Source of the DNA: Hydrogenophilales bacterium
GTDB taxonomy: Bacteria; Pseudomonadota; Gammaproteobacteria; Burkholderiales; Thiobacillaceae
NCBI GenBank assembly: GCA_016195805.1
Contig: JACPYT010000004.1
Location: 62,001-126,000, forward strand
Reading direction: 5' to 3'
Length of the DNA stretch: 64,000 bases
A program made the translations under genes and the position numbers. Below the pieces are notes generated by a model. It was not told the DNA's origin, ran no database searches, and saw only the letters and a list, made by a program, of their open reading frames with translations. This document shows, in pieces, positions 33,770 through 42,694 of the stretch; position 1 is the first letter of the stretch; the number at the start of each line of letters is the position of its first letter.

Positions 33770-34744
33770 ATGCAGATCACTGTTGTAATCACCACCCACG
33801 ATCGCCCCGCATTGCTTCGCGAGGCCATTGCCAGTGTCGAGGCCCAGCATTTCGACGAATGGGATATCGTGGTGGTGGATGATGGCTCCACTCCCGCAGT
33901 GATGCAGGGGCACCTGCCCGGGGATCCGGCGGGGCGCATCAGACTGCTGCGCCACGGGGCGGCGCAAGGCCCGTCGGCGGCCCGTAATACGGGAATGCAG
34001 GCCGCGACTGGCGAGGCGATCACTTTTCTCGACGACGACGACCTGCTCGACGCCGACGCGCTGGCGAAGATCGATGCGGCCTTTCGGGACGATGCAAGCC
34101 TGAATTGCCTGTTCGTGAATGTGGAACCCTTCGGCAGCGACGCCGAGGGCACCCGGTACAACCAGAAGCAGGCGATGTCTCGCGTGCTCGGCACAATGGG
34201 CGAGCATCTGGAGACCGCCGAGGGGGTGATACGCCTGCATCCCGATCTATTGTTCGCTGCCTTGCTCGAGCGTATCCCGATGGCGTTCCAGCGGGTGGCG
34301 ATCAAGCGGGCCCAGCTGCAGAAAGTCGGGCTATACCGCGGCGAGGGGTTCGAGGATCTGGAATGGTATTACCGGGTGGCGCTTCGCTGCGTGAGTGGCC
34401 TGCTTGTGATGCCTTGTTATCGCGTGCGGTGCGAAGGACAGAGTTATTTCAGCCGGCCGGAGGAAAAACAGCGTCTCATCGACACCATCATCCGCATTCG
34501 CAAGGGACTCTTGAGCCTGGATGAGGTCGCCGCCACGCCTCTGCTCAAACGCATGACCACCGCCTCGCTGGCAAGCGCCCATTTCAACAGGGCCTATTAC
34601 GCGTATCAAAACGGCCAACCGTTCCCCTGGCGAAACCTTTTTGACTCGACTGTCGACGGACTGTATTGGCACCATGTCAGCCTGGCAGGCAAAGCGCTGA
34701 AGAATCACATCCGCAAGGCGGTGACACGGCGTCGCGAATGCTAG
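33770..34744 (+). CDS. Glycosyltransferase family 2
   Basis: A 324-residue GT-A enzyme. Motifs are TVVITTHDRPALLREAI, IVVVDDGST, ARNTGMQAATGEAITFLDDDDLLDADAL, and the late GFEDLEWYYRVALR with the ED pair. Its C-terminal 80 residues are helical and lack an obvious family. It lies 29 bp after the previous GT2 gene. No clear terminator follows its stop codon. Confidence 0.92.
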   Translation: MQITVVITTHDRPALLREAIASVEAQHFDEWDIVVVDDGSTPAVMQGHLPGDPAGRIRLLRHGAAQGPSAARNTGMQAATGEAITFLDDDDLLDADALAKIDAAFRDDASLNCLFVNVEPFGSDAEGTRYNQKQAMSRVLGTMGEHLETAEGVIRLHPDLLFAALLERIPMAFQRVAIKRAQLQKVGLYRGEGFEDLEWYYRVALRCVSGLLVMPCYRVRCEGQSYFSRPEEKQRLIDTIIRIRKGLLSLDEVAATPLLKRMTTASLASAHFNRAYYAYQNGQPFPWRNLFDSTVDGLYWHHVSLAGKALKNHIRKAVTRRREC

Positions 34745-34936
34745 GGTGCGAGGATAGACTTGGGAAACGCGCGATGCGGGAATGCGCGCAGCGGAAGGCC
34801 GGGGATAGTCTTATTGCGAGCCGAGCCGCTATCATGCATGCGCGGAGAACGGGCGGCTGTATGCCGTGGGGTATGCCGGTTCGGCAGAAAGCCGCGGGTG
34901 CCGCCGATCCCGTTCAATATATAGAATCCATCCAAC

Positions 34937-36091
34937 ATGACGCGTCTGCTCGTTCTCACCGAACTCTTCCTACCCACCAAAGGGGGGACGGCCGTCTGGG
35001 CCGCCGAGGTGTACAAGCGTCTGGGTGGCAAGGGAATCCATATCGTGACCGCCGACGTGGCCGGCGCTGCAGGGGTGGATGCGACGCATCCCAATACCAT
35101 TCACCGCCTGAGCCTCAAGCGCGTGGCCTGGCTGCGCCCCGAGTCGCTCGCGATGTATGGCCGCTTTTTCTTCACTTCGCTCGGACTGGCGCTCACGCAC
35201 CGTTTCGAGGCCGTGCATGCCTTCCGCGCGTTGCCCGAGGGGCTGGTGGCATGGGGGGTGGCGCGGCTGACGTTCAGGCCGGTGGTCATCTATGCGCACG
35301 GCGAGGAGCTCACCAGCTGGGGCGACGGCGCCAAATTCAAGGCCATGCGGCTCGTCCTGCGTCACGCCGACCGGGTCATCGCCAACAGCGACCATACGCG
35401 CGATACCTTGCTGGGCATGGGCGTCGAGCCTGCCCGCATCACCCTCATCTACCCGGGGGTCGACGTATCGGTGTTCAGACCCGGCCTGGATACGGCCGGC
35501 CTGCGCGAAAGCCTGGGGATCGGCGCGGACGAGCGGCTGCTGTTCTCGGTCGGCAGGCTGTCGCGCCGCAAGGGCTTCGACCAGGTGATCCGGGCCGTGG
35601 GCATCTTGCGTGCAGAAGGTATTCCGGTTCGCTATGTCATCGCGGGAATCGGTGACGATGCCGATTATCTCGATGCCTTGATCCAGTCGCTTCGTCTGCA
35701 GGACGTGGTCCACCGCATCGGCCCCGTCGGGGAAGCGGATCTGCCGCGCTGGCTGAATGCCTGTGATGCGTTCGCCATGCCCAACCGCGAAGTCAACGGC
35801 GATAATGAGGGCTTCGGCATGGTCTTCATCGAGGCAGCCGCCTGCGGCAAGCCCAGCCTGGCGGGGCTTGCCGGCGGCACGGGGTCGGCCGTGCTGCATG
35901 CCGAGACGGGACTGCGGGTGGACGGCGTGTCGGTCGATGCCGTGGCCGACGGTTTGCGCCGCCTGCTGACGCAGCAGGCCTTGACCTGCGAATGGGGGCA
36001 GCGCGCGTTGCAGCGGGTGGAGCGCGAGTTTTCCTGGGAGCGGGTGGCCGAGAAAACCCGCCAATTGAACCCGACAGCAACCCGGACCTGA
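34937..36091 (+). CDS. Glycosyltransferase family 4
   Basis: A 384-residue GT-B enzyme: LLVLTELFLPTKGGTAVWAAE at the N-terminus, VIYAHGEELTSWGDG, YPGVDVSVFRPG, LLFSVGRLSRRKGFDQVIRA, and the donor site NGDNEGFGMVFIEAAACGKP with the E-x7-E pair. A 192-bp gap precedes it, containing an AT-rich run near 34917 (CAATATATAGAAT) that could hold a -10 element; I see no matching -35. It may begin a separate transcript. Confidence 0.92.
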   Translation: MTRLLVLTELFLPTKGGTAVWAAEVYKRLGGKGIHIVTADVAGAAGVDATHPNTIHRLSLKRVAWLRPESLAMYGRFFFTSLGLALTHRFEAVHAFRALPEGLVAWGVARLTFRPVVIYAHGEELTSWGDGAKFKAMRLVLRHADRVIANSDHTRDTLLGMGVEPARITLIYPGVDVSVFRPGLDTAGLRESLGIGADERLLFSVGRLSRRKGFDQVIRAVGILRAEGIPVRYVIAGIGDDADYLDALIQSLRLQDVVHRIGPVGEADLPRWLNACDAFAMPNREVNGDNEGFGMVFIEAAACGKPSLAGLAGGTGSAVLHAETGLRVDGVSVDAVADGLRRLLTQQALTCEWGQRALQRVEREFSWERVAEKTRQLNPTATRT

Positions 36092-36100
36092 AGCACATCC

Positions 36101-36964
36101 ATGACAGATACTCCGCATCCCTGGCCTGTCGCCGTTTTCGCCCACAACGAGGCGCGCAACATCATCGCCTGTCTCGACAGTCTGCAAGCCGCCGCCAGCC
36201 ATCCGCTCGCCTGCCATGTGCTGGCCAATGCCTGCACCGACCGGACCGAAGCACTGGTGCGCGAATACGCTGCCGACCATCCCGATGTCCATCTCGTGTC
36301 GATTGCGCTGGGTGACAAGGCCAACGCCTGGAACGTGTTCGTGTACGAGATCGCATCGCCTCATGCGGCGGCTTGTTTCTTCATCGACGGCGACGTGCGG
36401 GCGATTCCCGGTTCGCTGGATGTCATGGCGCAGGCGCTGGCGCAGCATCCCCAGGCCAACGGCGTGTCGGCGTTGCCGCAAAGCGGTCGCGGCGTCACGG
36501 CATTTCAGCGCGACATGCTCAAGAACAATGGTGTGGCTGGAAATTTATATGGCTTGCGCGGCAGCTTCGTGGAACGCATTCGTGCGCAAGCCATCAAAAT
36601 GCCCATCGGCACCATAGGCGAAGATGCGCTGATAGGGGCGATGCTGAAATGGGATTTGCGGGGCGACACCCACTGGGACAACGGCCGCGTGGTCGTGGCC
36701 CGCGAGGCCGGGTTCGCGTTCGATTCGGTGTCACCCTGGTTGCCGCGGGAATGGAAAAAATACTTCAGGCGGCGCGTGCGCTACAGCGTGCGGGGCTATC
36801 AGAACAGGATGCTGGGACGGGCCATCCAGCCGGCCGGTTTCGCTGCGTTGCCGCATCATGTGCGCGAACTGTATCCGCGCTACCCCGATGTGCTCGGGCT
36901 GGAGTGGCGCGGGCTGGATACCTTGTTTGACTGGCTGGCCATCCAGGAGATACGGTCGGCTTGA
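36101..36964 (+). CDS. Glycosyltransferase family 2
   Basis: A 287-residue GT-A protein. It starts PWPVAVFAHNEARNIIACLDSL, keeps a DGDVR donor motif (FFIDGDVRAIPGSLD), and has a GEDAL acidic site (IGTIGEDALIGAML). The later region KKYFRRRVRYSVRGYQNRM is basic and may contact membranes. It follows the GT4 gene by 9 bp, so the two are co-transcribed. Confidence 0.85.
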   Translation: MTDTPHPWPVAVFAHNEARNIIACLDSLQAAASHPLACHVLANACTDRTEALVREYAADHPDVHLVSIALGDKANAWNVFVYEIASPHAAACFFIDGDVRAIPGSLDVMAQALAQHPQANGVSALPQSGRGVTAFQRDMLKNNGVAGNLYGLRGSFVERIRAQAIKMPIGTIGEDALIGAMLKWDLRGDTHWDNGRVVVAREAGFAFDSVSPWLPREWKKYFRRRVRYSVRGYQNRMLGRAIQPAGFAALPHHVRELYPRYPDVLGLEWRGLDTLFDWLAIQEIRSA

Positions 36965-36996
36965 CGGGACAGCGATCACCAAAGAGAGGACGTGCG

Positions 36997-37776
36997 ATGA
37001 GAACGCTCATGAAACTTGAATTTATTCTGGGGCTTGCCGGGTTTGCCCTGACCCAGCCTGCGGTGGCGGACTGGAAACCCAGCCCTGCGGAGATGGCCAT
37101 GCTCCCGCCCTACTGTGCGGCGCGTTTCGACGAAAGCTCCGAGGCGTTCAAAAGCTGGAGATCCTCCATGGGCCAGGATTTCATCCACGTCCACCACTAC
37201 TGCGCCGGGCTCAATTTCGTGAACCGGGCGCGCGGCATGGGGTCGACCGACAAGGGCCGGCAAGGCACGCTGGAAGCCGCACTGCGCAACTTCGATTACA
37301 TGCTGGAACATACCCACCCAGACTTCTCCCTGCGCCCTGAAATCCTGATGAACCGCGGCATTGCGCTATCGATGATGAACAGAACGGGCGAAGCGATCGG
37401 AGACCTGTTGAAGTCGATCGAGGCCGACCCCAACCAGCCGCGTGCCTATCTGACGCTGGCGGACATGTACGACAGGCAGAAGAATCGGGCCAAGGCACTG
37501 GAAACCGTGACGGAAGGCCTGCGCCACAACCCTGACACCAAGAGCCTGCAGCGCCGCTATACCGAACTGGGGGGCAAGCTGCCATACCCTGAACCCGTCG
37601 GGCCTGCGCCGGATGCCACCCAGGCGGGCAAGCCTGGCGAAACATCCCCCTCCGACACCCGTTCCACGCCGCCAGACGGGTCGGCCGCCGGTACGCCGGC
37701 TGCGTCTGCGGAACCCGAAACGCCGCCCAAGATCGGTTCGCCGAGCAATCCGTACTGCCGATTCTGCCCGGATTAG
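36997..37776 (+). CDS. Secreted TPR protein
   Basis: A 259-residue exported protein. A signal peptide ends near AVADWKP (residue 25). Two or three tetratricopeptide-like repeats follow (PEILMNRGIALSMMNRTGEAI and PRAYLTLADMYDRQKNRAKAL), then a Pro/Ala/Thr-rich tail and a terminal NPYCRFCPD with two cysteines. ATG 36997 is preferred because AGAGAGGA lies 6 nt upstream. It could be a periplasmic assembly factor for the polysaccharide. Its stop codon overlaps that of the convergent fusion gene by 4 bp. Confidence 0.75.
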   Translation: MRTLMKLEFILGLAGFALTQPAVADWKPSPAEMAMLPPYCAARFDESSEAFKSWRSSMGQDFIHVHHYCAGLNFVNRARGMGSTDKGRQGTLEAALRNFDYMLEHTHPDFSLRPEILMNRGIALSMMNRTGEAIGDLLKSIEADPNQPRAYLTLADMYDRQKNRAKALETVTEGLRHNPDTKSLQRRYTELGGKLPYPEPVGPAPDATQAGKPGETSPSDTRSTPPDGSAAGTPAASAEPETPPKIGSPSNPYCRFCPD

Positions 37777-40700
37777 TCGGCCTGGTGGGCGCGTTGCTGC
37801 GACGCCTGCACGAACGTCTGCAGCTTGCCCCATAGATCGGCTTTTATCTGTGGGTGATGTTCCGATACATCATGCTGGCAGGCGGGATCGGTTTCCAGAT
37901 CGAACAGGCGGAGTACATGGCCTGCCTCGAGCGGCTGGTACACCAGCTTCCAGTGGCCGCTGCGGATCATGCGGTCCTTGGCGTCGAGGATGGCATTGCA
38001 GTAATCGGACTTGATCGCCAGGGTTCCGCTGGCGCGATCCGGCACCTCCATCAATTCCAGCAGGTTGGGGTAGCGCAGATGGGTATCGGGCAGGCCGGGA
38101 ATGTTGGCGATCCAGATGCCGGTCTCGTTGAAGGCGTCGAGCTCGGGGCAGGGGCTGTCCGCATCCAGGCAGCCCGCGAGCGACACACCGTCCAGGCCGG
38201 CGACGGGCGGTGCACCGACGAGTTCGAGCAGGGTGGGAACGAGATCGATCGAGCGTACCACCTGATCCACCTTGCCGCGCGCCGGATGGCCCGGGGCGCG
38301 GATGACGAGCGGAATGCGCGGGCTGAAATCGCCGACTGCGGAGTTGCCCTGCCCCCAGGTGTCGTGCTCGAAAAATTCCATGCCATGGTCGGAGTAGAGG
38401 ACGACGATCGTATTGTCGGCCAAGCCGCAGCGATCAAGGTGGGCCAGCATCTTGCCGACTTCATCGTCGAATTCCGCCACGCAGCCATCGTACAAATCGA
38501 TGATCTGGTCGAGATCGAATTCCTCCTTGGGCGCGCCCTGGCGCCGGATGATTTCGAACGGGTCGGTGAGCCGTGCCATCGCGAACTTGGATTCGCCGGC
38601 GTAGGCCGGATCGGCGTATCGGGTATACCACGGCCACTCGGAGGCAAAAGGCGGATGCGTGGTGGAATAGAACACGTTGAGGAAAAATGGCTGCGGGCTT
38701 TCCGCCAGGCGCGACACCAGCCGTCGTGCGCGCTTGCCCAGCGGCTGGGTGAGCGGAACCCCGCCCAGATAGTACACCTCGGGCAGCAACAGGCGGCCCA
38801 GCCGGTTGTGGACGAACAGGGACACGAACAGGCGCAGATCCTTGGGGCCCTGGCGGATGAAATATTTCAGGTTCCACTGGTCTTCCGGCAGATCGGTGTA
38901 GTCGAAGCCGAAGGAAAATTTGCCCATGTCGGCGCCGCACCAGTCGGAGATCGCCGCGGTGCGGTAGCCCATCTGTTTCAACCGCGTGGGCAGGGCATCC
39001 ACCTTGAGCCGCGTGGTCTCGTCGTCCGCATAGTTGTCGCGGACGCCATGGGTGTGGGGCCAGGTGCCGGTCAGCATGGAAATCAGGCTCGGTGCCGTGC
39101 GCGCGCACGGCACGTAGCAGTTGGCGAACAGGGTTCCGACGGCGGCCAGCTGGTCGATATGGGGGGTCAGGGCACGGCGGTAGCCGAGCGCGCCCAGCCG
39201 GTCGGCGCGCAGCGTGTCGGAGCCGATCATGAGGATGTTGGGCGCTGCGCCGGGCGTACGCAGAGGGCGCTTGCGGGGGGCACGCGCCTGCGGCTGCCAG
39301 CCCGCCCAGGCGATGGTCCCGCCAAAGAACAACGTGACCGCCCACAGCGCCATGAGGGTATCGAGGCGGTTCTCCTTCGCCAGTTGCCAGGACGCCGCCA
39401 CGAACAGGAGTCCGATCAGCCCCATTCCCGCTGCCTGCATGCGCAGGATGCGCGCCGGCGTCATCCCGTGCCAAAGGCGGTATAAGCGGCTCATGCGGTA
39501 ATGCATCGACGCCGCCAGCAGGCCGGGGTTGAAACGCAGCTTGCGAATGAATTGCAGCCCGAAGCCGCCGAGGATGCCAAGCAGCGCCGCGATGACGGCG
39601 AGCCCTGTCGACCACCCGGCACCACTCGCGGTGGCGAGCATGAAATAGGTCAGGACGCCCGCTCCTCCGGTGAACAGCATCAGCGCGAAGGCCCAGGCCG
39701 TCAGACGCGCCAGGGCAAACAGCATATAGCGCCGATAGTGCTTGAGCACTTCCTCGCGGATGCGTGGCCCGGTGTGCGAGAAATCGAGAATCGACTTGGC
39801 GAGCAGCGCGGCCGTGCCGACGCCTGCCACCCCCAGAACGGGGAACAGTCCGGCCCAGCGTGAGGCGCCGCTGGCGAACCAGGCGATCAGGCCGCAGACG
39901 GCGGTGAACAAGGCCAGCGATTCGGTGAGCACGATGCCGCGGTCGGGCGGCAGTTCCAGGTGTTTGCCGCGATGCCCCGATTCGCGGCGGCCCTGGATCT
40001 CGCCCAGTGCCGCGGCGGTACGCACCCAGTAAAAGCGCTGTTTGGCCCATGACAGGCTGAACATGCTATGGAAACCGTACTCAGCCAGCTTGCGCCACAT
40101 ATACAACGGGACCGAGCCGCCGCCGCGGAGGCGGGCGGTCGAACGGGTTCGCTGATAGCTTTTTTTCAGAAGATAGCCGAGGCGGAGCCGCTCGGTATCG
40201 ACGTAGTGGTACTGCACGATGTCCGGCGTGTACTGGCAGCGCATGCCGCGTGTCAGGGCACGCAATACGTATTCGCTGTCTTCCCCGCCGCCGAGGTCGT
40301 GGCCGTGCGGGCCCAGTTCGGTGGAGAAGCGGCCGGTCGATTCAAACACGCGCCGGCGCACGATCAGATTGCCGCCGCCTGGTATGGGCCCAGCCTCAAC
40401 GGTGACGGCTCGGGGGGTGTCGCCCTGGTCATAGCGCGGAACCGGCAACGGGTAGATGCGGTACGGGCCGTCGTCGTGCACCCAGGCGGGCTCGCTGCCG
40501 TCCCAGTCCGGCAGGATTCTTCCGCAATACAGGCCTGCGTCCGGCCAGGTGGCCGCGGCATGCGCGATGGCCGTCAAATAGCCTTCGTCCACCCGGTGAT
40601 CGTCGTCCACCAAGGCGATGAGTCCGGTTTCGATTTGCGGAATGGCGGCATTCAGGGCATTCGACTTGCCCGGCGCAGGCACTTCGATTACCCGCAGCGG

Positions 40701-40892
40701 CAAGCCGTTTCCGGCCGGCTGCCGGGCCTGGTATGCCTGCATCCGCGCCACAGTGTCGTCGGTACAGGCATTGGCCGCGACCAGGATGTGCACGGGCATG
40801 GCCGGACGGCGCGCACGGTTGAGCGACGCCAGCGTCTTCTGCAGCAGATCTGCCCGGTTATGGGTGCAGATGAGGATGGTGAGCGCAGTCAC
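37773..40892 (-). CDS. GT2 - membrane - sulfatase-fold fusion protein
   Basis: A 1039-residue three-part protein, starting at GTG 40892 (overlapping the previous stop as GTGA). Residues 1-300 are a GT2 domain (TILICTHNRADLL, ALVDDDHRVDEGYL, GGGEDSEYVL). Residues about 320-532 hold six or seven hydrophobic helices. From residue 551 an alkaline-phosphatase/sulfatase domain follows: NILMIGSDTLRADRLG (metal Asp), ARTAPSLISMLTG and VVLYSDHGMEFFEHDTWGQG. The sulfatase C/S-x-P-x-R signature is replaced by T599-A-P-S-L, so no formylglycine can form; a Thr nucleophile is what phosphoglycerol and phosphoethanolamine transferases use. A bifunctional glycan-building and phospho-transferring enzyme is inferred. 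Confidence 0.85.
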   Translation of the reverse strand: MTALTILICTHNRADLLQKTLASLNRARRPAMPVHILVAANACTDDTVARMQAYQARQPAGNGLPLRVIEVPAPGKSNALNAAIPQIETGLIALVDDDHRVDEGYLTAIAHAAATWPDAGLYCGRILPDWDGSEPAWVHDDGPYRIYPLPVPRYDQGDTPRAVTVEAGPIPGGGNLIVRRRVFESTGRFSTELGPHGHDLGGGEDSEYVLRALTRGMRCQYTPDIVQYHYVDTERLRLGYLLKKSYQRTRSTARLRGGGSVPLYMWRKLAEYGFHSMFSLSWAKQRFYWVRTAAALGEIQGRRESGHRGKHLELPPDRGIVLTESLALFTAVCGLIAWFASGASRWAGLFPVLGVAGVGTAALLAKSILDFSHTGPRIREEVLKHYRRYMLFALARLTAWAFALMLFTGGAGVLTYFMLATASGAGWSTGLAVIAALLGILGGFGLQFIRKLRFNPGLLAASMHYRMSRLYRLWHGMTPARILRMQAAGMGLIGLLFVAASWQLAKENRLDTLMALWAVTLFFGGTIAWAGWQPQARAPRKRPLRTPGAAPNILMIGSDTLRADRLGALGYRRALTPHIDQLAAVGTLFANCYVPCARTAPSLISMLTGTWPHTHGVRDNYADDETTRLKVDALPTRLKQMGYRTAAISDWCGADMGKFSFGFDYTDLPEDQWNLKYFIRQGPKDLRLFVSLFVHNRLGRLLLPEVYYLGGVPLTQPLGKRARRLVSRLAESPQPFFLNVFYSTTHPPFASEWPWYTRYADPAYAGESKFAMARLTDPFEIIRRQGAPKEEFDLDQIIDLYDGCVAEFDDEVGKMLAHLDRCGLADNTIVVLYSDHGMEFFEHDTWGQGNSAVGDFSPRIPLVIRAPGHPARGKVDQVVRSIDLVPTLLELVGAPPVAGLDGVSLAGCLDADSPCPELDAFNETGIWIANIPGLPDTHLRYPNLLELMEVPDRASGTLAIKSDYCNAILDAKDRMIRSGHWKLVYQPLEAGHVLRLFDLETDPACQHDVSEHHPQIKADLWGKLQTFVQASQQRAHQAD

Positions 40893-41857
40893 GCGAAGGT
40901 CCGCCTGGCGCGTTTCCAGAAGTGGGTGAGCATCTTGTTGTGCAGGCGATAGGCGGCCTTGACGGCCAGCCCCGGCGGGGTACCCGATGTGACCAGGTCG
41001 TAGCCGAATTCGCGCAACGTCTTCCCGGCCACGCTCTCGAAGGCCCTGATCTGGGCGGGCGTCATTTTGCGGCGCCATTTTCCCGCGTTGTCGGCCTTCA
41101 GGGGTTCGTGGACCAGGGGGGTCTTGCCTGGATCGTCGACCGACTCCACCGCAAACAGCTCGGGCGAATAGGTCTCCCCCAGGAATGTGCAAATCCGCTG
41201 CATGCTGTCTTCGGGCTGCGCCAGCAGGTCTTCGTAGCGCAACTCCATGTACTGATCGGACGGCAACTGCGTGCCCAGTGCGCGGCCCTTTTCCAGATAA
41301 CTTTCCCAGTATTCCGCCGCGAAATAGGTGTTGTAGACGGAGAAATCGTGCTGCCGGCCGAACAGCGACAGGGCGACATCGCGTCCGTCGCGGATCAGAT
41401 GCACGATCTGGGCGTCGGGAAACCACTCGATCAGTTTCGGGATGTGCATCACGTAATAAGGCGTCTTGTCGCCCCAGCGGGACTTTCCTTCGCCCTGCGC
41501 ATTCTTTTCGAACAGGCCCGAGATGATCGCGGGTATCGTGTACCGGCCTTCGGCGTGCAGTTCCCCGGCCAATGCATCGACATCGAACTTCAGACCGTGC
41601 AGGTCGGTTTCCAGGAAATCCCGGCTTTGGGCATGCATGGCCTGGAGTACGCCGCGGACATTCTCCAGGCGGCTGAGGTCGCCATAATTTTCCTGATTCC
41701 GGTACAGCGGAATGAAGAAATGCGATTCTCCGGTCGGGAGCGAGATGCGCGGGTGGTTGCGCAGCCGGTACTGCAGCATGGTGGTGCCGGAGCGCGGCGC
41801 CCCGACGATGAAGATCGGGCCCTGCGGACGTGAGGGGGACGGTAAATGCGGGATCAC
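40889..41857 (-). CDS. PAPS-dependent sulfotransferase
   Basis: A 322-residue sulfotransferase with a clear phosphosulfate loop IFIVGAPRSGTTMLQYRL near residue 15. The 3'-phosphate site is IVHLIRDGRDVALSLFGR, and a late MELRYEDLLAQPEDSMQRIC is typical of the family. RWGDKTPYYVMHI is also conserved. It lies between the GT2-sulfatase fusion and a deacetylase, overlapping both by 4 bp. This is the third sulfotransferase in the window. Confidence 0.9.
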   Translation of the reverse strand: MIPHLPSPSRPQGPIFIVGAPRSGTTMLQYRLRNHPRISLPTGESHFFIPLYRNQENYGDLSRLENVRGVLQAMHAQSRDFLETDLHGLKFDVDALAGELHAEGRYTIPAIISGLFEKNAQGEGKSRWGDKTPYYVMHIPKLIEWFPDAQIVHLIRDGRDVALSLFGRQHDFSVYNTYFAAEYWESYLEKGRALGTQLPSDQYMELRYEDLLAQPEDSMQRICTFLGETYSPELFAVESVDDPGKTPLVHEPLKADNAGKWRRKMTPAQIRAFESVAGKTLREFGYDLVTSGTPPGLAVKAAYRLHNKMLTHFWKRARRTFA

Positions 41858-42690
41858 GTGGAACTTCCAGTCAGACGAACATATTTGAAGAGGGCGTGGG
41901 GCATGAGTCCGTAACGCGGAAAAACGGAACGAATGCGCCAGTGCCGCTGCTGTACCCAGCGGCTGCGCCAGACCGCCCTGCGCCAGGTCTCCGCGTCATG
42001 CCGGGCAGCCAGCTGGCCCAGCGTATTCAATCGTACCTCGGGTTGCTGGCGGAGCCACCGGAACAGCTCCGCGAGGTTCTGGAGGGTCAGCGGCGCATCG
42101 GCGTGCCCGGATTCCCGGAAGTCGTAATGGTGCATGACGGCGACGACAGCCAGGTCGCCTTGCGGTCGGCGGCGTGCCTCGGAGACCGCGTGGCGAAGCT
42201 CGGTGATCTGGCAGGTGCGCGGCAACTGGGCGAGACGACCGGCTTCGACCACCCCATGTTCGCCCCCCGCCGAGAGATAGAGGAATCCTTGGCTCGACAG
42301 CACGGCAGCCGTGACGTGGTCGAAGGTGTTGAAAGGCGGCACGAATCCCGTGACCGCAACACCGAAGGCCTGTTCAAGCGCAGCCCGGCCGGCTGCGATT
42401 TTTTCCGTTTGCGCCGCCGGATCGAGGCCGGAAAATTCGGAAGGGAGTTCGGCCTCGGGACGCCAGGGTTCATGGCTGAATCCGTGCTGGGCGATTTCCA
42501 CCCTGCCGCACTGCTGTGCCTCGACGAGGTGGGGCACGCTCCCGGCAGGCAGGGTTTGCTGGCCGGCGTACGGAATGACTGCGAAGGTGGCGCAGACATC
42601 GTGCGCTGCCATGGCATGCAATATCGCACGTTCGAGCGCATGATCGCTGGTCGCGGACGGATCATCGAAGCGGATGGCAACGTCGATCAT
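41854..42690 (-). CDS. Polysaccharide deacetylase-like protein
   Basis: A 278-residue NodB-fold protein. I start it at ATG 42690 (MIDVAIRFDDPSATSD), where RFDD supplies the acidic base/metal pair. EIAQHGFSH gives the His motif, GFVPPFNTFD the third motif, and MHHYDFRESG a late His. The longer frame to 42750 overlaps the GT2 gene. No signal peptide is present. Neighbour overlap in ATGA suggests it acts in the same pathway as the sulfotransferase, for instance exposing an amine for N-sulfation (inference). Confidence 0.8.
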   Translation of the reverse strand: MIDVAIRFDDPSATSDHALERAILHAMAAHDVCATFAVIPYAGQQTLPAGSVPHLVEAQQCGRVEIAQHGFSHEPWRPEAELPSEFSGLDPAAQTEKIAAGRAALEQAFGVAVTGFVPPFNTFDHVTAAVLSSQGFLYLSAGGEHGVVEAGRLAQLPRTCQITELRHAVSEARRRPQGDLAVVAVMHHYDFRESGHADAPLTLQNLAELFRWLRQQPEVRLNTLGQLAARHDAETWRRAVWRSRWVQQRHWRIRSVFPRYGLMPHALFKYVRLTGSST

Positions 42691-42694
42691 GGTG

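Noticed and set aside
34904-34936. Sigma-70 promoter before the GT4 gene at 34937
   Set aside because: An AT-rich -10-like run exists but no acceptable -35 at the right distance.
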